Shown in pieces: positions 32,725 to 40,290 of a DNA stretch of 64,000 bases. Source of the stretch: CAUTNA01 sp964371145 (GTDB taxonomy: Bacteria; Pseudomonadota; Alphaproteobacteria; Rs-D84). The stretch covers positions 39,702-103,701 of the forward strand of contig CAYJKO010000003.1 of assembly GCA_964371145.1 (NCBI GenBank), read 5' to 3'. The notes beneath the pieces were generated by a model. That model had not been told where the DNA came from, ran no database searches, and was given only the letters and a program-made list of their open reading frames with translations. Within the stretch, counting starts at the first letter, position 1, and every line of letters begins with the position of its first letter. Position numbers and translations under genes: made by a program.

Positions 32725-33636
32725 TTACCCGTTTTTATTACATACATCCAGAACATTTTTTAAATCGGCGTCTGTTGGGACGTTTTTGATTTCTATGTCA
32801 AAGATATACTGCCCCGCAAACCAAGTTCTTTGACGTTTGGCATATTGGCGGGTTTTCACAATCCAATTTGTAAAACAATCAGACTTTGATATTTCTTGGC
32901 GAATATACATACACAATTGCGCGGCGCCTATTGCGCGACTTTCATTCCATCCGGAACGAATTACATTGCGCGCCTCTTCCATTGCGCCACCGGTCATCAT
33001 TTGTGGGATACGTCTTTCTATTCTGGCATTTAAAATGTCGCGCGGTGGATTTATCAAAATTTTAATCGCATTCGGACATACCGCATTTTCACGGGGTAAT
33101 TTTTGCCAATAAGACAAAGGTTTCCCGGTTTCTAAAAACACTTCTAATGCGCGCGCGATTCTTTGGGGATCGGACGCGTTGCAATCGCCCCCTAATAATT
33201 CTTTGGCAGAATCTGGACATTTTTCAACCATTTCGCGGGCGCGATTACGGGCGGACGTTGACACAACAGGCACCGGAGAAATCCCATTTAACAACGCATT
33301 AATATAAAAACCTGTACCGCCTACAAAAATAACGGGACGTCCCAATTCGCGTGCTGCATTAAATTCTTTGCGCGCCATTTCAATATATGACGAAACGGAC
33401 ACTTGTTCGGTTAACGGCAAAACAGAAAATAATTTATATGGTACGCCGTCAATTTCGCCCCATTTATCGGTTTGACGTTCTGCAAACGGGCTGGCGGAAA
33501 TATTTTCAATACCTGAATACAATTGAACACTGTCGCAATTTATGATGACGCCACCGATTTGCTTTGCCAAATTATGAGCAAAATCAGATTTTCCAGAAGC
33601 CGTCGGCCCCGCAATAATAAAAGTTTTATGTGTCAT
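32725..33636 (-). CDS. miaA: tRNA dimethylallyltransferase
   Basis: 303 aa. Adds the dimethylallyl group to A37 of tRNAs reading UNN codons. P-loop IAGPTASGKSDFA at residues 8-20, INCDSVQLYSGI, and the tRNA-binding region with QYAKRQRTWF near residue 265. No Shine-Dalgarno; the -10 box lies seven bases before ATG, giving a leaderless message. Followed by priA. Confidence 0.95.
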   Translation of the reverse strand: MTHKTFIIAGPTASGKSDFAHNLAKQIGGVIINCDSVQLYSGIENISASPFAERQTDKWGEIDGVPYKLFSVLPLTEQVSVSSYIEMARKEFNAARELGRPVIFVGGTGFYINALLNGISPVPVVSTSARNRAREMVEKCPDSAKELLGGDCNASDPQRIARALEVFLETGKPLSYWQKLPRENAVCPNAIKILINPPRDILNARIERRIPQMMTGGAMEEARNVIRSGWNESRAIGAAQLCMYIRQEISKSDCFTNWIVKTRQYAKRQRTWFAGQYIFDIEIKNVPTDADLKNVLDVCNKNG

Positions 33637-33643
33637 AATGATT

Positions 33644-33671
33644 ATTATAAATCAAAGATATAAAATTTCAA
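33644..33671 (-). promoter_or_regulatory. leaderless promoter of miaA
   Basis: On the minus strand TTGAAA (33666-33671), 16-base spacer, TATAAT (33644-33649), then seven bases to the ATG at 33636. Confidence 0.65.
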
Positions 33672-33690
33672 GAAACAAAAAAATCGTTTT

Positions 33691-33713
33691 TTTTACCGAA
33701 AAATATGGTAAAA
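33691..33713. promoter_or_regulatory. inverted repeat upstream of gap
   Basis: TTTTACC and GGTAAAA separated by nine bases, overlapping the start region of gap (possible -10 TATAAC at 33715). It looks like an operator dyad; the regulator is unknown. Confidence 0.4.
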
Positions 33714-33744
33714 TATAACATATAAAACAAATGGAGAAATGAAT

Positions 33745-34737
33745 ATGACAAAAATAGCTATTAACGGCTTTGGCCGCATAGGCCGTCTGGTGTTGCGCGC
33801 AGCAATTGAATCTGGACGTACCGATTTAGAATTCGTTGCGATTAACGATTTATCCCCTGTGTCTCAAAATGCTTATTTACTGGGATATGATTCTGTGCAT
33901 GGCAAATTCAACGCAGACATAAAAACTGACGGTGATTATTTAATCGTGGACGGACATAAAATTAAATGCGTGTCCGAAAGAAATCCTGAAAATCTGCCTT
34001 GGGGGGAAATGGATGTGGACATCGTTATGGAATGCACAGGTATTTTTTCAGACGCAGATTCTGCGCGCATTCATTTATCTGCCGGCGCAAAACGCGTATT
34101 GGTATCCGCCCCATCAAAAGGCGCGGACAAAACAATTGTATTTGGCGTGAATGATGAAATTTTAACCGCAAATGACAAAATCATTTCAAACGGGTCATGC
34201 ACAACAAATTGCTTGGCTCCGGTTTTAAATTTAATTGATAAACATTTCGGCATAGAAAACGGATGGATGACAACGGTTCATTCTTATACGGGTGACCAAC
34301 AATTGTTGGATAAAAATCATAAAGACCTGCGTCGTGCGCGCGCGGCGGCATTATCTATGATTCCGACCAGCACGGGCGCGGCGGCGGCCATTGGTTTGGT
34401 ATTGCCACAATTGGCGGGAAAATTAGACGGAATTGCGATACGCGTTCCAACACCAAATGTATCCGTTGTTGAATTGGTCATAAATTTAAAAGCAGAATCA
34501 AATGCAGATGAAATTAATTCTGTTATAAAATCTGGTCAATCCGAAATCTTGGGATACAATGAATTGCCATTGGTATCAACAGATTTCATCCACGATGCAC
34601 ACAGCTCTATATTTGATGCGACATTAACACGCGTCATAGACGGCAAAACTGCACACGTAACCGCATGGTATGACAACGAATGGGGATTTTCCAACCGTAT
34701 GTGCGACACCGCCGCCAAAATTGGGAAATTAATATAA
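33745..34737 (+). CDS. gap: glyceraldehyde-3-phosphate dehydrogenase
   Basis: 330 aa. NAD(P)-dependent glycolytic/gluconeogenic enzyme. N-terminal Rossmann motif INGFGRIGR, catalytic SNGSCTTNCLAP (Cys near residue 150), HSYTGDQ, and the C-terminal WYDNEWGFSNR. All catalytic residues present. The ATG at 33745 has GGAG eight bases ahead; an alternative ATG two codons upstream is too close. Followed by its own terminator and then tRNA genes. Confidence 0.95.
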   Translation: MTKIAINGFGRIGRLVLRAAIESGRTDLEFVAINDLSPVSQNAYLLGYDSVHGKFNADIKTDGDYLIVDGHKIKCVSERNPENLPWGEMDVDIVMECTGIFSDADSARIHLSAGAKRVLVSAPSKGADKTIVFGVNDEILTANDKIISNGSCTTNCLAPVLNLIDKHFGIENGWMTTVHSYTGDQQLLDKNHKDLRRARAAALSMIPTSTGAAAAIGLVLPQLAGKLDGIAIRVPTPNVSVVELVINLKAESNADEINSVIKSGQSEILGYNELPLVSTDFIHDAHSSIFDATLTRVIDGKTAHVTAWYDNEWGFSNRMCDTAAKIGKLI

Positions 34738-34745
34738 TATGTAAA

Positions 34746-34771
34746 AATCCGGATTTCTCCGGATTTTTTTA
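34746..34771 (+). terminator. terminator of gap
   Basis: Hairpin AATCCGGA/TCCGGATT with T7. Confidence 0.85.
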
Positions 34772-34799
34772 TTATTATCAAAAAAAATTAAAAAAGTTC

Positions 34800-34828
34800 T
34801 TGATTTTTGTTTTATAAAGATGTAATAT
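34800..34828 (+). promoter_or_regulatory. promoter of tRNA-Asp/tRNA-Glu
   Basis: TTGATT (34800-34805), 17-base spacer, TAATAT (34823-34828), 17 bases before the tRNA-Asp 5' end. Confidence 0.6.
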
Positions 34829-34845
34829 AGTTTGGCAAAGTCAAA

Positions 34846-34923
34846 GGGGTTGTAGCTCAGTTTGGTTAGAGCGTCTGCCTGTCACGCAGAAGGCCGCGGG
34901 TTCGAGTCCCGTCAATCCCGCCA
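34846..34923 (+). tRNA. tRNA-Asp(GTC)
   Basis: Cloverleaf with acceptor GGGGTTG/CAATCCC, anticodon stem TCTGC/GCAGA and loop CTGTCAC (anticodon GTC), encoded CCA. Confidence 0.95.
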
Positions 34924-34947
34924 CTTTTATTTTGCAAAAATAGTTCA

Positions 34948-35023
34948 GGTCCCATCGTCTAGAGGCCTAGGACACCGCCCTTTCAAGGCGAGAACGCGGG
35001 TTCGACTCCCGCTGGGATCACCA
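34948..35023 (+). tRNA. tRNA-Glu(TTC)
   Basis: Acceptor GGTCCCA/TGGGATC, anticodon loop CTTTCAA (TTC), T-arm GGGTTCGACTCCC, encoded CCA. 24 bases after tRNA-Asp, so a single transcript. Its terminator (hairpin ATCACCC/GGGTGAT with T6) follows directly and is duplicated downstream. Confidence 0.95.
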
Positions 35024-35415
35024 AAATTAATAATCACCCGCCTGGGTGATTTTTTGTTTTGGTCCAAGGGGGAAGAACCCGCGGGTTCGTGCAAATAGTT
35101 ATAACACAAAAGCATCGCGAATTGTGTTATTTACGATTGCGAAAGGGACCCGCAACGCAGTTGTGGGAATACACACTCCCGATTGCGTCACCAAAATTAA
35201 TAATCACCCGCATGGGTGATTTTTTGTTTTGGCATATATTTAAGAATACGTTCTTATGGCNNNNNNNNNNNNNNNNNNNNNNNNNNNNNNNNNNNNNNNN
35301 NNNNNNNNNNNNNNNNNNNNNNNNNNNNNNNNNNNNNNNNNNNNNNNNNNNNNNNNNNNNACCCGCATGGGTGATTTTTTGTTTTGGCATATATTTAAGA
35401 ATACGTTCTTATGGC
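35024..35415 (+). repeat. tRNA-linked repeat element (tRNA-Glu)
   Basis: A 45-bp block made of the last tRNA bases and the terminator (35018-35062) returns at 35188-35232, exactly 170 bases later. Between them lies a structured body: hairpins GAACCC/GGGTTC (35075-35088), ATAACACAA/TTGTGTTAT (35101-35130) and CCCGCAAC/GTTGTGGG (35149-35167), then CTCCCGATTGCGTCACCA, which mimics the tRNA 3' end. The segment after the second terminator (35206-35260, 55 bp) recurs unchanged on the other side of the assembly gap (35361-35415). The body is homologous to the elements at 1.2-1.8 kb and 42.7-42.9 kb. No protein gene is seen here. Confidence 0.85.
35261..35360. other. assembly gap (100 N)
   Basis: 100 N flanked by an identical 55-bp sequence on each side. 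A 55-bp shared end is what a de Bruijn assembler with k=55 leaves at an unresolved repeat, so the contigs may simply overlap; or more repeat units are hidden. Confidence 0.99.
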
Positions 35416-35536
35416 GAACCATATCTTTTTATTACATAATAATAATAGATGGGTTGGATTTTGAAATTATTTTTATTCATTTATGAATATTTATATATAT
35501 CAAAACCACCCGTCTATTTTAAAATGGAAATATGTT

Positions 35537-36112
35537 ATGAAAAACAAAAAACATCTTCTGCAAATAATATCGTCTTTTGTTATAAAACCCGCCGTCTTTT
35601 CTGTAATTTTAATAGTTTTATTATATTTATTACGTGACCATATATTATCAACCCCATTGGCGATTATATTTATTATGGGATTTTGCATATTTGTTTTTGA
35701 TTGGGTTTTTACCGCGTTAAAACAACAAAACATCAGATATACCAAATTGTTGGATTCAATCGAAGATTCCGAACGCGTATCAAAAAAAAAGATAATATTG
35801 AATTTATTTACAAAATCTGGATTATTATACATATTGATAATCGGATATATTTTAATAACGGCGACATTTGCGGTTGTATATGACGCGTTATCCATTACCA
35901 GCGAACCCGGTTTTTTGAATAATTTTTATTTCAGCCTGACCACGATTTCAGCCGGCGCCGGCGGAGACATCACCCCAATTGGTGTGGGTCGGTTTTTCGC
36001 GTCCATTGAAATGTTTTTTGGGACCGCGTATCAAATTTTGGCATTGGGATTGGGCGCAAATTATTTCTTTCAAATATCCCGCCTGTCCGAAAAAAAAGAA
36101 GAGATATTATAA
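35537..36112 (+). CDS. ion-channel-like protein with degenerate selectivity filter
   Basis: 191 aa, paralogue of the channel at 55018-55611. Two N-terminal membrane helices (about residues 14-30 and 38-56), a cytoplasmic linker, a third helix (LYILIIGYILITATFAVVYD), a pore loop (FYFSLTTI) and a last helix (FFASIEMFFGTAYQILALGL). Where the paralogue has the K+ filter TVGYGD, this one reads AGAGGD. The rest of the pore frame (GVGRFFAS) is conserved. So it probably does not select K+; it might be a subunit that modifies the other channel. Start chosen at 35537 with GGA upstream. Confidence 0.7.
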   Translation: MKNKKHLLQIISSFVIKPAVFSVILIVLLYLLRDHILSTPLAIIFIMGFCIFVFDWVFTALKQQNIRYTKLLDSIEDSERVSKKKIILNLFTKSGLLYILIIGYILITATFAVVYDALSITSEPGFLNNFYFSLTTISAGAGGDITPIGVGRFFASIEMFFGTAYQILALGLGANYFFQISRLSEKKEEIL

Positions 36113-36114
36113 CT

Positions 36115-36143
36115 TTGCATTTTAAAATAATGTTTGTTATAAT
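36115..36143 (+). promoter_or_regulatory. leaderless promoter of the LptM-like gene
   Basis: TTGCAT (36115-36120), 17-base spacer, TATAAT (36138-36143), six bases, ATG at 36150. Confidence 0.6.
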
Positions 36144-36149
36144 CATTTC

Positions 36150-36263
36150 ATGAAAAAATTTATTTTAATTTTATTGGGAATTGCGATATTGGCCACAACA
36201 ATTGGTTGCGGTGTTAAATCAAATTTACGAGAATACCCAAAACGCAATTATCCAGTATCTTAA
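36150..36263 (+). CDS. small LptM/YifL-like lipoprotein
   Basis: 37 aa: signal peptide MKKFILILLGIAILATTIGC with lipobox TIGC, then GVKSNLREYPKRNYPVS. The start of the mature part (C-G-x-K-x-x-L-x-x-Y-P) resembles LptM (GCGxKGPLYxP), a lipoprotein that helps LptD disulfide maturation in the LPS translocon. The match is short, so the name is tentative. It has its own leaderless-type promoter and terminator. Confidence 0.6.
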   Translation: MKKFILILLGIAILATTIGCGVKSNLREYPKRNYPVS

Positions 36264-36268
36264 AAAAA

Positions 36269-36291
36269 ACAGCCTTATTGGCTGTTTTTTA
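36269..36291 (+). terminator. bidirectional terminator
   Basis: Hairpin ACAGCC/GGCTGT with A and T runs. The stop codon of the convergent P-loop gene (36275) lies inside it. Confidence 0.8.
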
Positions 36292-36832
36292 AATCTTGAA
36301 TTAATTTATCTAATACGTTGTTTCTGTCAAACGAAGTGTTATAAAAAGGCAAATTTAATCTTGTCGCCTCTTCTTTGAAAAATTTAGAATGATTTATATG
36401 GCGACCCAATAAATCTAACAATTTTTCATCAGACATTTCCGTCGTATAATCATTTGGCACGGCGTATTTGCGAACATTTTCCAAAGCCTGAACCGGGGTT
36501 AAATCCGGATACCCCAACACAACAATATCAAAATCTTTTTTATCGAAGAAATTCAACGCGCATGCGGGCTGCATATGCCAGCCTTCGATTGCGTTTTTTA
36601 TATTCGGGCAATCTGATACAAAATCTTTTACATAAGACGATATAAACGGAGCCAATATTTTTGATACTTCGCCATTATGATGATGCGTTATCCCCACATC
36701 CGGAAAAACATTTTGAAATGCGGTTACAATTGAATCTATTGACAGAATATTAAACCCAAATAAATCTTTTACTTTTTTTGCGGTTGTTGTTTTGCCGCTT
36801 CTTGCGCTGCCTAATATTATTAGATTTTTCAT
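36275..36832 (-). CDS. P-loop nucleotide kinase-like protein
   Basis: 185 aa. N-terminal Walker A LGSARSGKTTTAKKV (residues 7-21), then NILSIDSIV (acidic residue after strand 2) and FDIVVLGYP (Walker B region). The pattern fits small-molecule or nucleoside kinases of the adenylate-kinase-like group; substrate unknown. The ATG at 36832 has AGGGG nine bases ahead; a frame extending upstream would be read through tRNA-Leu. It is downstream of tRNA-Leu(TAG), likely on the same transcript. Confidence 0.75.
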   Translation of the reverse strand: MKNLIILGSARSGKTTTAKKVKDLFGFNILSIDSIVTAFQNVFPDVGITHHHNGEVSKILAPFISSYVKDFVSDCPNIKNAIEGWHMQPACALNFFDKKDFDIVVLGYPDLTPVQALENVRKYAVPNDYTTEMSDEKLLDLLGRHINHSKFFKEEATRLNLPFYNTSFDRNNVLDKLIQDLKNSQ

Positions 36833-36870
36833 TATCTGCCCCTTTGGACCGAAACAATTATTAAAATAAA

Positions 36871-36955
36871 TGGTGGGTATACAGAGACTCGAACTCTGAT
36901 GAATCACTTCGCTGGAACCTAAATCCAGTGCGTCTACCAATTCCGCCATATACCC
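36871..36955 (-). tRNA. tRNA-Leu(TAG)
   Basis: Class II tRNA of 85 nt on the minus strand. Acceptor GGGTATA/TATACCC, anticodon stem CTGGA/TCCAG with loop TTTAGGT (anticodon TAG), long variable arm, encoded CCA. The first 14 bases (GGGTATATGGCGGA) are repeated 53 bases upstream (36995-37008 in + coordinates). Confidence 0.93.
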
Positions 36956-36994
36956 AAAAAACGATTTAATCGGAATATGGTCGGCATTTCATAG

Positions 36995-37008
36995 TCCGCC
37001 ATATACCC
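36995..37008 (-). repeat. duplicate of the tRNA-Leu 5' end
   Basis: GGGTATATGGCGGA occurs here and at the start of tRNA-Leu(TAG), 36942-36955. A fragment left from tRNA duplication or recombination seems likely. Confidence 0.6.
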
Positions 37009-37045
37009 TTAAATCAAAGTTTTTTCATTGTAATACACTTTTTTC

Positions 37046-37074
37046 TTGATTTCCAGTAAAATTTAACTTAAAAT
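37046..37074 (+). promoter_or_regulatory. promoter of rpmG
   Basis: TTGATT (37046-37051), 17-base spacer, TAAAAT (37069-37074). Confidence 0.55.
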
Positions 37075-37102
37075 CTGTTCAGAATAACAAAGGTATAAAA
37101 AA

Positions 37103-37297
37103 ATGGCATCTAAAAAAGGCAACAAAATTATTGTTAAAATGGAATACAAAGATCCAAGCGATTCCAGCAAAACTTATTATTATACAAAGGCTAAAAATAC
37201 AAAGTCTGAAAATACCCAGGGTAAAATGCAAATGCGTAAATATAACCCAAGAACACGTACTCACGTTGTATTTACAGAAACAAAAATGCCTAAATAA
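37103..37297 (+). CDS. rpmG: 50S ribosomal protein bL33
   Basis: 64 aa, basic. YYYTKAKNTKSENTQGKMQM and RKYNPRTRTHVVFTETKMPK are typical of bL33; the zinc cysteines are absent, so this is the C-minus form. AAAGG precedes ATG. Terminator follows at 37327. Confidence 0.9.
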   Translation: MASKKGNKIIVKMEYKDPSDSSKTYYYTKAKNTKSENTQGKMQMRKYNPRTRTHVVFTETKMPK

Positions 37298-37326
37298 AAA
37301 TTTTTGTTTAATATATAATTTAAAAA

Positions 37327-37352
37327 ACGGACTTTGTTTAAAGCCCGTTTTT
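37327..37352 (+). terminator. terminator of rpmG
   Basis: Imperfect hairpin ACGGACTTT/AAAGCCCGT with T6. Confidence 0.75.
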
Positions 37353-37433
37353 TGTTTTACAATTCATTTTTAAATGATATTATTTATTTGTTGGGGTTGA
37401 ACCCGAATGAAACAAAATGATTCAAAATAAAAA

Positions 37434-37454
37434 ACGACCCAAATTGGGTCGTTT
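37434..37454 (-). terminator. terminator of parC
   Basis: Hairpin ACGACCCAA/TTGGGTCGT just after the parC stop, with T/A runs on both sides. Confidence 0.8.
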
Positions 37455-37458
37455 TTTT

Positions 37459-39690
37459 TTACATTCCAAATTTTCCGGTCTTTGGGAAACCAACCGGAAT
37501 TGTACGTCCCTGGGCGGCGCGTTTTCCAACCCATGGCGCCCAATCGTCAACGCGGGTGAACCCACGTCCCGTTTTCCAACCAAAGCCCACAGATTCATTA
37601 AAGAACATCGCATCCATAACGTATGTACGTTCTGCGTTATATTTTTGTAATATAACACCCTTACCGCGACCCATTTCTGGAATTTCATCTGTTTTAAATA
37701 TTAATATTTTGTCGTTCGAGCCAGATAATGCAACATTGTCCGCCGTTACCGGTATGCATATTGTCGCAGGATTCGCGCCATCTACATTCATAACTTGTTT
37801 ACCATTTTTGGTTTGCGCCAAACAATTGTCGCCCAATATGATAAAGCCCAATCCACGACGTGAAATCAACAAATATCTTTGATTTTTATCCAATACAAAA
37901 GCATTTACAATATCGTCACCCGCACCGATGTCTGCCAACATACGTACAGATTCACCAAAACCACGTGCGGACGGCAATTCATGTGCATTTAACGTAAACA
38001 TTTTACCGGCAGACGTGAACAAATTGATTTTATCCACAGTGTTTGCATGGAATGCATATTGTAAACTGTCGCCTTCTTTGAATTTAACATCCAGATTGGA
38101 TAAATCCATATGACCCTTTGCCGCTTTTATCCAACCCATAGATGACAATACGATTGTTAATGGTTCTTTTTCGATAAATTCATCGGCATTTACAACAATG
38201 TCGACGGTTTGTTCTGCCCACACACTGCGACGGCGTCCCAATGGCGTTTTTTTATCATAAGCTTTTTTAATATCTGCAAACCAAGATTTGATTTTGTCCG
38301 TCATTTTTTCTTCTGACGCCAACAATTCTTCCAAATCTTTTTGTTCTTGGCGCAGTTCAGTATCTTCGCGTCTGATTTCCATTTCTTCTAATTTACGCAA
38401 AGAACGCAATCTGGTGTTTAAAATTGCCTCTACCTGGATTTCAGTCAAATTAAATTCTGCGGTCAAAACGCCTTTTGCATCGTCTTCGTTACGGATAATT
38501 TCGATAACGCGATCTAAATTCAAATAAACAACCAACAAACCGCCCAAAATTTCCAAACGACGCGCAATATTGCCCAAACGCCAATTTGTTCTGCGTTTCA
38601 ATACGATTTTTTGATGAGCAATAAATTCATTTAAAACTTCACCGATTTTCATAACGCGTGGCGCGCCATTTGAATCAATGACATTGAAATTCATATTAAA
38701 TCTGGATTCTAAATCAGACATAGCAAACAAATGCGCCATCATTTTATCCAGCGGTACATTGCGGCTTTTTGGAGTAATAACAATTCTGACGTCCGTTGTG
38801 GATTCATCAATAATATCATCGACCAAAGGCAATTTTTTTGCGTCTATTAATGCAGCAATCTGTTCAACCAATTTAGATTTAGTCACCAAATATGGAATTT
38901 CTGTAATTACAACCTGTTCTGCGCCGCGTTCTAATTTTTCAATTTCCCATTTTGCACGAATACGGAACGCGCCACGACCTGTGTCGTAATTTTTAACAAT
39001 GGTTTCAAAGCTGTCTATTATTATTCCGCCCGTTGGAAAATCTGGGCCGATTAATTTTTTCATAATTTGTTCAGTTGTCGCATCCGGACGATCGCAAACA
39101 TAATTCAAAGCGTCAACAATTTCTGACACATTATGTGTTGGAATATTCGTCGCCATACCAACCGCAATACCCATACCACCGTTTGCCAACAAATTCGGGA
39201 AAGCCCCCGGCATAACAACCGGTTCCATGGTCGTACCATCAAAATTCGGCATCATATCAACGGAAGATTCATCCAATCCGTTCATAATTAACATAGCCGC
39301 GTCCGTCATTTTAGATTCTGTATAACGATAAGCCGCCTGAGGATCGCCGTCAATATTACCGAAATTACCCTGACCGTTTACCAATGGATAACGTACCGAG
39401 AAATCTTGTGCCAGACGCACCATCGCATCATAAACAGACGAATCGCCATGGGGATGATAATGACCCAACACGTCCCCAACCACGGTCGCGCATTTACGGA
39501 ACCCTGAATTTGGCGACAATTTTTGGCGCAACATAGAATATAAAATACGGCGATGTACGGGTTTTAAACCGTCACGAACATCGGGCAACGCACGCGATAC
39601 AATGGTACTGACCGCGTACGACAAATAACGTTCTGACAAAGCGTCAGACAGTTGTTGATAATCAATATTTTCTTTTATTTCTTTACTCAT
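37459..39690 (-). CDS. parC: DNA topoisomerase IV subunit A
   Basis: 743 aa. Decatenates daughter chromosomes together with ParE. N-terminal LSERYLSYAVSTIVSRALPDVRDGLKPVHRRILYSM is the start of the breakage-reunion domain; ATVVGDVLGHYHPHGDSSVYDAMV and QGNFGNIDGDPQAAYRYTE (catalytic tyrosine near residue 116) follow. The C-terminal beta-pinwheel is short and lacks the GyrA box, favouring ParC over GyrA. Weak AAGACGA site before ATG. Monocistronic; parE is not in the window. Confidence 0.92.
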   Translation of the reverse strand: MSKEIKENIDYQQLSDALSERYLSYAVSTIVSRALPDVRDGLKPVHRRILYSMLRQKLSPNSGFRKCATVVGDVLGHYHPHGDSSVYDAMVRLAQDFSVRYPLVNGQGNFGNIDGDPQAAYRYTESKMTDAAMLIMNGLDESSVDMMPNFDGTTMEPVVMPGAFPNLLANGGMGIAVGMATNIPTHNVSEIVDALNYVCDRPDATTEQIMKKLIGPDFPTGGIIIDSFETIVKNYDTGRGAFRIRAKWEIEKLERGAEQVVITEIPYLVTKSKLVEQIAALIDAKKLPLVDDIIDESTTDVRIVITPKSRNVPLDKMMAHLFAMSDLESRFNMNFNVIDSNGAPRVMKIGEVLNEFIAHQKIVLKRRTNWRLGNIARRLEILGGLLVVYLNLDRVIEIIRNEDDAKGVLTAEFNLTEIQVEAILNTRLRSLRKLEEMEIRREDTELRQEQKDLEELLASEEKMTDKIKSWFADIKKAYDKKTPLGRRRSVWAEQTVDIVVNADEFIEKEPLTIVLSSMGWIKAAKGHMDLSNLDVKFKEGDSLQYAFHANTVDKINLFTSAGKMFTLNAHELPSARGFGESVRMLADIGAGDDIVNAFVLDKNQRYLLISRRGLGFIILGDNCLAQTKNGKQVMNVDGANPATICIPVTADNVALSGSNDKILIFKTDEIPEMGRGKGVILQKYNAERTYVMDAMFFNESVGFGWKTGRGFTRVDDWAPWVGKRAAQGRTIPVGFPKTGKFGM

Positions 39691-39741
39691 TTCGTCTTAA
39701 AACTTAAAACATTTGAAAAAAAATAACAAGCAAAAAAAACA

Positions 39742-39768
39742 GCCCACAAAATTTTGTGGACTGGATTT
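39742..39768 (-). terminator. terminator of rpsU
   Basis: Hairpin CAGTCCACAAAA/TTTTGTGGGCTG (minus sense) followed by T8. Confidence 0.85.
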
Positions 39769-39772
39769 ATAA

Positions 39773-39979
39773 TTAGAAACCGAAAACCATTCTTTGTTTC
39801 GACTGACGTTTTTTTTCATTACGCACAGCTTCTTCTTTTTTACGCTTACGCAGGGCGGTCGGTTTTTCGTAACGTTGACGTTCTTTCATTTCACGTTGCA
39901 AACCTTCTTTCTGAGATTTACGCTTTACGACGCGCAATGCTTGTTCTACGTTATTATCACGAACTTGAACTTTTACCAT
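39773..39979 (-). CDS. rpsU: 30S ribosomal protein bS21
   Basis: 68 aa, strongly basic. VKVQVRDNNVEQALRVVKRK at the N-terminus and the central RYEKPTALRKRKKEEAVR are the family core. AGGGGG lies before the ATG. It stands next to tRNA-Ala(TGC), without the usual dnaG/rpoD neighbours. Confidence 0.93.
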   Translation of the reverse strand: MVKVQVRDNNVEQALRVVKRKSQKEGLQREMKERQRYEKPTALRKRKKEEAVRNEKKRQSKQRMVFGF

Positions 39980-40064
39980 ATGTATTCACCCCCTTTACCG
40001 AATCTGTTAATTGTTAATCTTAATAATAAAGGGAACATTGCTGTTCCCCCATTATTTTAAACTT

Positions 40065-40140
40065 TGGTGGAGCTGATCAGACTCGAACTGACGACATCCT
40101 GCTTGCAAAGCAGGCGCTCTACCAACTGAGCTACAACCCC
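40065..40140 (-). tRNA. tRNA-Ala(TGC)
   Basis: Minus-strand cloverleaf, 76 nt, anticodon loop TTTGCAA (TGC), encoded CCA; starts GGGGTTGTAGCTCAG like the other Ala tRNA. Unlike the GGC tRNA it has no repeat element behind it. Upstream TTGACT and TATAAT on the minus strand (40164-40185 region) make a promoter. Confidence 0.95.
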
Positions 40141-40220
40141 AAAGCAAGATAAATATTATAACAATTAAAAAATAAAGTCAACAAAAAAGTTTCAAATAAA
40201 AATAAATATCTTTTTTGGGC

Positions 40221-40249
40221 TGGACACAACCCTATTCGAACCTTATAAT
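40221..40249 (+). promoter_or_regulatory. promoter of the exporter gene
   Basis: TGGACA (40221-40226), 17-base spacer, TATAAT (40244-40249). Confidence 0.55.
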
Positions 40250-40290
40250 CTGTAACAGATTTGCAATAATTATTTATTTAAGGGATACAA

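Noticed and set aside
34862..35439. Plus-strand frames over tRNA-Asp, tRNA-Glu and the following repeat
   Set aside because: They follow tRNA and hairpin sequence and contain N; no ribosome binding sites.
36833..36949. N-terminal extension of the P-loop protein (MAELVDALDLGSSE...)
   Set aside because: This is the typical false translation of a tRNA-Leu gene; the real start with AGGGG is at 36832.
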